Assembly (NCBI RefSeq): GCF_000611645.1
Contig: NW_014012238.1
Coordinates: forward strand, 1 to 10,353
Origin: Monoraphidium neglectum
Lineage: Eukaryota; Chlorophyta; Chlorophyceae; Sphaeropleales; Selenastraceae
Direction of reading: 5' to 3'
DNA length: 10,353 nt
In this document: one piece after another, positions 1 to 7,661 of the stretch
How the letters are laid out: each line of letters opens with the position of its first letter
Numbering within the stretch: the stretch's first letter is position 1
Program-made: the position numbers and the translations under genes
Notes under the pieces: model-generated
Databases searched by the model: none
What the model saw: only the letters and a program-made list of their open reading frames with translations
Told to the model about the DNA's origin: nothing

Positions 1-303
1 TGCGTTTGGGTGTGTGTCCCACCGGATTCAATATGTCGCAGCCAGCAGTCCCCTCCTCTCAAATGTGCCGGCGGTGTACGGCTCTGCAGAGAGCGAAGGC
101 CGCACCCGGGATCCCGGCAGCGGCGACATTGCATGAGGGACAGCAACGCACAGCATCACAGCTGGCAGCGCCGTCTATGGCAGAGGAGACAGCTACGATT
201 GTGATCACGTGCCTATCAAAACACCGTCAATCGGGTTGCAGCTCAGTGCCGTACCGACTCGCACGCTCCCACGCTGCGCAGACTGCTGTGTGCAGCCCCC
301 CCC

Positions 304-402
304 CCAATACAGCCTGTCGTACAGCAGCTTCTGGGGCCTGTAGCGCAGTTCCATTGCAACAGCGGTGACCTTGATGGACTTGAAAGCTCCGCTTGCATCC
401 AC
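304..402 (-). CDS. Candidate orphan exon of a second minus-strand gene
   Basis: The minus strand encodes VDASGAFKSIKVTAVAMELR then YRPQKLLYDRLYW, about 33 codons. Roughly three quarters end in G or C, and they include exon-like runs of AAG, ATC, CTG, CGC, TAC and CAG. It is preceded by GGCAAAAG, a possible AAG acceptor. No clear donor follows and I recognise no family, so this may be chance. Confidence 0.25.
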
Positions 403-1092
403 CTTTTGCCGCCCGTGCCAGGGAGCGCGCAGGTTTGTTGTTGTGCTGGATTGATTACAGCAGTGACGTATACACAGTGGCAGTTCCGCGGGCAACGGGC
501 AGCGGTGGCGGCGCTGCCACAGGCGTACACACCAGCGTAATAAGCACAGGCGGGATTGATGGGAGCAGCAGTCCAGAACGAATGCGACAAGGTTGGCAGC
601 GGGTCTGTCTCGCTGGGGCGACAATCCCCACTCACCATTTGTTATTGATTCATGCGGCACGAACGCTTCTGCCAGAAGCGCAGTGCGCCAATTGCAGTGG
701 GGGGCCCAGCGCCGCATTTTTCCGCTGGCGCGCGCCTTTGCATGCTGCTTGGTGCCTAGCGTCTCGGCCGCTGAGGCACCAGAGCTGCTGGCCTCGCGCT
801 AGGCGAAGACCCACCCACCGTGGTGGCTGGCTTTTGGGCTGCTGCTGTTGCCACTCTGGGGGGTAGACACATCGTGCACTTGCCCATGAAGGCCGTGACC
901 AGGTAAATAGGGTGCCGAGAGAAGAGGGGCGTCGATGCAAGCCGCTCTGCTTGAATTTCACACGCTGAAATCTGTTTGATGCTGACTCAGTAACTTACTC
1001 AAGTAATGTGCTCGGCGAGCCTATTATAATTGGGCTGTCGGCGAACCTCAGCACGATCCACCGGCAGCAGTAACTTGGGCGATTGCAGGCAG

Positions 1093-1097
1093 TTACA
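1093..1097 (-). terminator. Possible TGTAA poly(A) signal
   Basis: The minus strand reads TGTAA here, the usual chlorophyte polyadenylation signal, and it is the first one below the stop codon (about 575 nt away). A cleavage site some 10-20 nt further down would give a 3' UTR of about 590 nt, ordinary for green algae. Chance occurrence cannot be excluded. Confidence 0.4.
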
Positions 1098-1671
1098 GAG
1101 AGGGTCTCGCGGGGCAAAAGCATGAAGAAGCACCTCATCATACGCTGGCTCAATTCCGTCATTAGTTCCAGAAATTCTAGCAAGACACATGACATGATGT
1201 GATTTGGGCAGTTGCAAGCAAAATGGGCACAGGGCAGCAAAAGGCATCGCAGCCTGCAGTTTGTGCGGCAGTGTTGCTGCAGCAGGTGTCATGCGTGATC
1301 CGCGGTGCACTCAAATCATTCAGCGCCCGACGGCCTGGGGCAGGGGATGCTGATTGGTGGGGGCTTGCCACGCCAATTCTCACAAGACAGGTAGACCACC
1401 CAAAACAGACTGATTTCAATCATGCCAGAAGCGGTGGTTCCGCAGGATACAGGGGCAGTGTGGTTCGCAAACGAAGGCAAGTGCCAAGCCGCTGAGGAGA
1501 TTGTCAGGCGCTGGTGTTCAGATGCCGATGCCGCAGCTTAGACCCTAGGTGAGCAGGACGCGTTTTATGCAAAGCTCTTGGAAGGAGCCGCCTTTGCTTG
1601 CCACGACTCGTGACGCCTCCGACGCACTCATTGTCACCCAGCAGGCTGCCAGCAGGCCGCCCTCTTGTCCT

Positions 1672-2007
1672 TCAATAGTAGCCAGGTGCGCCCCCGCGGC
1701 CCCTCACGTTGACCGCCACAGCACCGTCTGCGCCACCATACATCCCACGGCCAAAGCCGTCGCCGCCACCGCCCGCGTACATCCCAGGCTGCCCCGGCGG
1801 CACGGGGATGCGCATGCCGGGGCCCATCATGCCGGACATCATCATGCCCATCCCTGCCTGGCCGCTCACGCCGGGCGGCCCTGCCATCATCATCCCGCCT
1901 GGCCCCATCATCATGATAGACTGTCCGCCAACCATCGACGCAGTCCGCCCGTCGACACGCGGCGGCAGGCCCAGCACATGCACTTTGACAGTCTCCTCCA
2001 CGCTGAC
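1672..2007 (-). CDS. Exon w (last): Met/Gly-rich C-terminal tail
   Basis: Acceptor TTGCCAG|GTC at 2008; stop TGA at 1672-1674. Residues 932-1042: [20 protein letters not shown] continues the juxtamembrane helix, then a low-complexity tail with 16 methionines between 956 and 1020 ([29 protein letters not shown]), a PGQPGMY patch, and a Gly/Arg end ([11 protein letters not shown]). Confidence 0.9.
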   Translation of the reverse strand, partial: VSVEETVKVHVLGLPPRVDGRTASMVGGQSIMMMGPGGMMMAGPPGVSGQAGMGMMMSGMMGPGMRIPVPPGQPGMYAGGGGDGFGRGMYGGADGAVAVNVRGRGGAPGYY

Positions 2008-5000
2008 CTGGCAACAAAAGGGAGCCGGGCAGGAGTGACAAAGAGGGTTGGGGCAATGTGAGGGCCTACGATGGCGCAATCGGTGACCTTGCAGGCAGGC
2101 AGGCAGGCTACCTGAGGTGGCCGCAGCAGGCGGAGGAGCCCAAGGAGCCCCGGAGGGTGAGTGGTGAAACGACCGCAGTCGTTGGCTCCCCCAGGCATGC
2201 AGTCTGTAGATGCAAAGGCCTCACCTCTGCTGGCAGCTGGCTCAGCATGCCGGCAATGTCTTTGGACTCCTCGTGGAGCAGCTTCACATACGGCCTGGAG
2301 GCAGGGGAGCGTGCGTGGGTGCGTGGGTGGGTTGTGAGGGAGGGGTGGTAACGGCAGCTCGGCGTGCATACTGGCCGCACTCCTCAGGGTCGTACGCGCT
2401 GCCATGCAAAGGCAAATGAGGTGCTGTGCACGCCCCATCCCCTGCGCCGCAACCCCTCTCTCGCCGCCTTCTCTGTGCCCCCCCTCCCCGTGCTCCCCCC
2501 CTCCACACACGCACACGCACACACCTCGAAGCCACCTGCCCACCTGTAGAGCAGCACTATGAAGCTCAGCACGACTGAAATGGTGACGACCATCATGATC
2601 TGGTGCAGCTGGGTCACACCCTCAAACTTGCTGATCGTGTAAGCTGTAGGGTGAGGGGGAGAGGAGACGTCAGGAGGTGCAGAAGTGGCGAGCGGAGGTG
2701 AGCCTGATGGCACGGGGGTGCACGTTCAGTCCTGCAGGCACAGAGGACGCCCTTTGAATCGGCACGAGGGCCGTGGCGGGTAAGGTACAGCAGCACTCCT
2801 GGTCGCTGTGTGATGGGTTTGAGGCGTGTTGCGTCATTGTCCTGCATGTCCCCATGGCGGACGCCCTGATCCCAGGCCTAGCAGGACCCTGGACCAGCTC
2901 TCCCCAGCCTCACTTCCAAAGAGGTCAATTGCTTGGTAGATTCTGCGGGATTCATGGTGGCGGCGGTGTGAGTGCACGCAAAATTGGGTGGAATCATGGG
3001 TCAAGGGGCTGGATGGGTCCGGGCATTGAGCAGCACGTGCTTGAACCGAAGCGCACATGCAAGTGCGGTGCAGCCCCTCCGAGCTCCTGCCAGGCTCTCA
3101 CCCATCCATCATGTCGTCCGGGACGACTTGGTTGAGCCACAGGTACCTTCAAGCAGGGTGAGAGAGATCGCGCAGACCAGCACGAGGAAGGGGCATCAAC
3201 GGGAGAGGGGCCCAGGACGCGATTTCGACAGCACCGCAGTGGGGCACCCCGCTGAAATCTGGGCCCCTTGGAGGGGAGCGCATCTATTCTGGGTCTGAGG
3301 TGTGCACCATTGCTGCAAGCTCGCCAGGCCTCCACCCGCCGGCCCTGACCTGCCAACCGTACTCTCCCCTTCAGACTGGTGAGATGGACGTCCTCCCCTC
3401 ACCCTCTCTTGTCCACCCTCCTAGACCCCTCTGACTCCATTCGCCCTCCCCGCGAGCCACGCACAGAGTGTGGTTGGCATAGGCCAATTCCGCTGGCAGG
3501 TTGCCGAAAGCCTCGTACGTGTCTATGAAGCGGTCCACCATTGCATCCAGCCCGTTGTGTGTGATTTGGTGGTAGGGACTATCGGGCTTGAAGCACGTGC
3601 TCTTGTCGTTGCGCAGACAACCATTGGTCCTGGTGTGGAAACAAAGGAGTGAGGATAATTCTTTGTGCATGTGTGTGTGTATGCGTGCATGTGTGCGTGC
3701 GTGTGTGTGTGCGTGTGTGTGTACGTGCGTGCATGTGTGCGTGTGTGTGGGTTTGTACGCGCGTGTGTGCATGTGTGTGCGCGTGTGTGCGCGCGTGTTT
3801 GTAGATGTGCGCGCGTGCATTAGCTCGTGCATGCAGATACTGCTGAAGGCGTGTCTTGGCGCCCGGGATGGCACAAACGGCGGTTCCCCTGCCGACCCTG
3901 CCATAGAGCCTGGCCATCAAACGCTCTGCCCACCCCCACCCTGTGGCCCCACCTGAAGAAAAGCTGAGCAACGTCAGGGCTGGCGAATGCGGCAGGGGGG
4001 GTCAAGAGGGAGTAGGTGGTGCCCTCCGCGACTGAGTGAGCGACAAAGTAGGGCCAGGATTCAGGAAGATCAGGGCAAGGCGGGCTGGCAAAATGCAGTG
4101 TGCGGAAGGAAGATGGGCACCCAATGGGGGTCCAGGGTGCGCTTTGCTGCTGGCTGAGTGCCAAGCTTGGAGGGGGGTTGCCTGCTGGCGTGAGCGGCTA
4201 TATCAGGGCCCCTCATGCGTGCGCCCTCTGCCATATTGCGCCGCAATCATGGCCAATCACTGGAGTATCGGCTCACTGTGGTGTATTTTGCCGCCGTACA
4301 TGAGAAGGGCGTACCTGTGGGGTTTTCATTTATTTTGGGAGGAAAGCGGGGGGAGGAACATAGGACAGTTGAACGGATGGGCAGGGTCAGCAGAGGTGAG
4401 AGGGCTGGAGTATGCGCGGAGCCCGCGGCAGCACGTGATGACGTGCTGGTGCTAGACAAGCTGAGGTTAGGCAAGGCTGAAGACTCCCTGTGTGCACCAA
4501 CGGGGCATGTTTCCCAACTTCAGGCCGTCGCTTGAGGGGTGGAGGGGGCATTTGGGTCACCACACCATGGTATGATTGCACTGCATGTGCATAAGGCGGC
4601 AGGCCGTGATGCAAAGTATGCTGCACTCACTCTTCTCTGAGATCTGTGACCATCAACAGGAGGTCATCCTTGATGCGGTGGCGCTCATTGATGTCGCTGG
4701 CGAACGCCAAGTGGTCGCCCTTTGTAGCAGAGGGCGACATGGGATAGGTGGTGTGGTGACCTACCACCTATTTTGGGGCAATCCGTGCGACACAGACGCT
4801 GTCTTGGTGTCAGGGCGGCTGTATTTGTGCAGCAATTGCCTGATTCCCACCCTGACTCGCACCCTCGCCCCACCCCCCAGCTGTGGCCCGCACCGTCACG
4901 CGGACGCGGCTGATGAGGTAGGTGACGCGCGCCGCCGCGTTGAGCGACGCCAGTGGTGCCTGCAGGCCCGCGAGCCTCTGGAAAGTCACTCCAAACACCA

Positions 5001-7358
5001 CGATGACGGCCACCGCCCACACCGTGAGGGGCAGCATGAATTTAGAGATCACCGAGTTGTTGGGGACGAGCTTCTTGCCGTTGAGCTGCGAGGATGGAGG
5101 CGGCAGGCGGGGATGGAGGCGGCTGCCAAGTGAGGTGGCCAGCATGAAAGAGCGGCACGTGAACGTATCTTCAAAGCCGTCGACGTTCTGAATGCTTGCA
5201 ATGCGACCAGCATCACTGACATCAATAATGCATGTGTTGCAAAAATGCGGTGCGCTGCGCTGCACACGCAACCCTCTTGACTACGCTTGGACCTGTGTCA
5301 GGCCTGGGTCCCCCCCTGACCTTGATGACTGTGTCCATCCAGCCGAACAGTGCCTGGTGGATGCGCTGTCCCAGGCTCTTGGGCTTCTTTTTGTTCTTCT
5401 CGGTCTCTGCAGCCGCCGCCGCAGCAGCAGTACTGGCAGAGTGTTTCTTGCCACCAGGCTTTCTCTTGCCCTTCATCGGCGTGCCACCTTTCTCATCATC
5501 ATCCTCTGTTCAATTGCAGGGGAACGGTGAATGCCAGGGAGGGTCGGAGAGGGGTGAGAATTTGGCCCAAACAGCGTGCTGGATGACGTGCCCGGCTCAG
5601 CCAATCCCTGCTTCTGAGTCAGCCACACCAGTCGTCTAAGTGACACGGAAACACCTCACAACGCAGTATTTTCCAAAGCTGCATGGGTCCTGCCAACCAA
5701 ATCTGCTCACCATCATCTCCAGCTGCGAGCCGCACGCTCTTGGATGCTGTTTTGTTGCCTGGGTCGGCGCTGTCGGCGGCCAATCTCTCGCCGGGACGAC
5801 TCTGCCCCTGGGCCGCCAGTGCCTCCAAATCGTCATCATCGTCCCCCTCATCATCATCATCATCGTCAACCTTCACATATGGAGGGGTTGGTTTATGACC
5901 TGTCTGCTGTCCTTGTGTGCGCTCGCGTGCCTGTGACGTGCTGGATACTCTGGGTTTGGCGCAAAGGTTTCATGCATCCACACCAAGGGCAACCCCTTCC
6001 ATCTGTCTGCATGCTTGCATCAGCCCAGGGCTTGCTGGCTGCAATTGTTTGGCAAAGCGCGTGTCCTAAGTCCTATGGGACCCCGCTCACCGCTATCTTC
6101 CGGCTGGCCATGATGCGTATAGTGCCGGAAGGCAGGGCCAGGAAAACGCTGAAGCGCCTCATGTGCTGCGAGTTGGCTGTGTGTACCAGGAAGAACTGGT
6201 ACGCCAAGCAGGCAGCCTGTTGATGAGGTGCGAGCGTCAGCGTGGGACATAATGGGAAGAGCACAGTCGGAACAATACAAAAGGCGCAGGACAGAGCGAG
6301 GCATCCGCACGAGTTGGCTGCAACTTAGGGAGGTTGGCTTGTAGGACAGTCGCCACCGCTGGCTATGCACCTGATGGGGCTCCCGGAGCCCTCCTGCTCA
6401 GCATCACGCTAGGGGCCATTTCAGTCGCCCTCTGCGCACACTCCCCCTGACCCCTTCCTAGACTCATGCCTTGCACTCATGCACAAACCTGCAGGCACAG
6501 TGCCTCCACCACCAGCAGCACTATGAGCCACGTGCTGAGGTGGCTCAGTGATATCCAGGAGAAGTCCACCTGCAGGTCAAGGCTCCAGCTGCACAGGAGC
6601 AGCGGGGTCGTCGGGGGTGAGCAGGCGCATGGCTGTGGACGGGTGCGCATATTCTCTCTTTATATGATTGGCTTGGGACAGTAGTGTTGGTTTGGAGGGG
6701 GGTTTCAACGTGTGAGTGGGTGGCTGCAAACGCACTTCAACCCGAACCAACAGGAAGCGCCTCGCCTGTCACACCAGCTGCAGCAACACGTCATGTGTGG
6801 GGATGTGTCAAGCACAATGCACCTGTAGCCAAAGAATATGGATTCTGGCCCGTTGATGTGCATGTAGTTGAAGGAAGTGTCGTTCTCCAGGGCCGCCCCT
6901 AGGAGTGGCGCCAGGTAGTGCACGTCATATCCCGCAGATATGAACCTGGAATGATGTGTGAGTGATGGCAAAGATGGTTGATGGAGGGGCGTATCAAACA
7001 AGAAGGGGCGAGGTGTGCCTGCTACGGGTGGGTGCTGATTGGCTGCTTGGAGGAAGCTCCAGGCAGCCGCATCTGGTGCAGTCGCCAACTTGCTGTTGTG
7101 AGCAGCTACGAACCACAACAAAAGGCCAGCCTGCGAACCCGCCCATGACTTGATTTCAGATATACATCCCCGTCTCCGCCGATAATTCTCTGAGCCTCAC
7201 GTGTTGCCCATCTCCCATATGGTGGCGTTGCGAGTGATGATAGTCCCTCTGCCTTCTGAGGTGACGTTCATCCACGACTGCAGCATGCAATCGGTTGCGA
7301 GCATGCCTTTTGGAAATCAGCTTGATACATGTGGGGGGCGCGTGCACGCACGCACGCG

Positions 7359-7389
<31 letters not shown>

Positions 7390-7432
7390 TCACACACACA
7401 CACACATTTGTGAGCACACATACGCACGCACG

Positions 7433-7503
<71 letters not shown>

Positions 7504-7606
7504 CACAACGAGTGTATGTGTGCTCGCAAGTGTGTGTGTGCGTGCGTGTGTGTGTCTGTGTGTATGTGTGTGTGTATGTGTATGTGCGTATGTGTGTATG
7601 TGTGTG

Positions 7607-7661
<55 letters not shown>

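Larger units (their letters stand above)
1..1671. other. 3' UTR of the gene, then intergenic sequence
   Basis: Roughly 1080-1671 is probably the 3' UTR. Below that I see no convincing gene. Open frames here lack the G/C third-position bias and splice logic of the exons above, except one weak candidate exon at 304-402. No RNA gene, transposon end or tandem repeat was recognised. Confidence 0.6.

Noticed and set aside
995..1310. Minus-strand open frames in the region after the stop codon
   Set aside because: No third-position G/C bias and no splice logic; best read as 3' UTR.
1549..2061. Plus-strand frames rich in Pro, His and Ala
   Set aside because: Antisense shadow of the Met/Gly-rich last exon, whose minus frame joins in phase to the exon before it.
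2670..2855. Possible extra exon reading [20 protein letters not shown] on the minus strand
   Set aside because: It needs phase 0, but the flanking exons are joined in phase 1. Omitting it gives a continuous helix into TM4, and no acceptor/donor pair fits.
2834..3058. Longer version of the 29-nt exon reading through to about 2834
   Set aside because: It ends at an in-frame stop and lacks TM4; the GTGAGG donor at 2913 gives the right phase for TM4.
3588..3971. Open frames rich in His/Thr, Arg or Cys/Val across the TG tract
   Set aside because: Same cause: intronic dinucleotide tract. Only the 3465-3629 and 3953-4031 parts are coding, in the minus frame.
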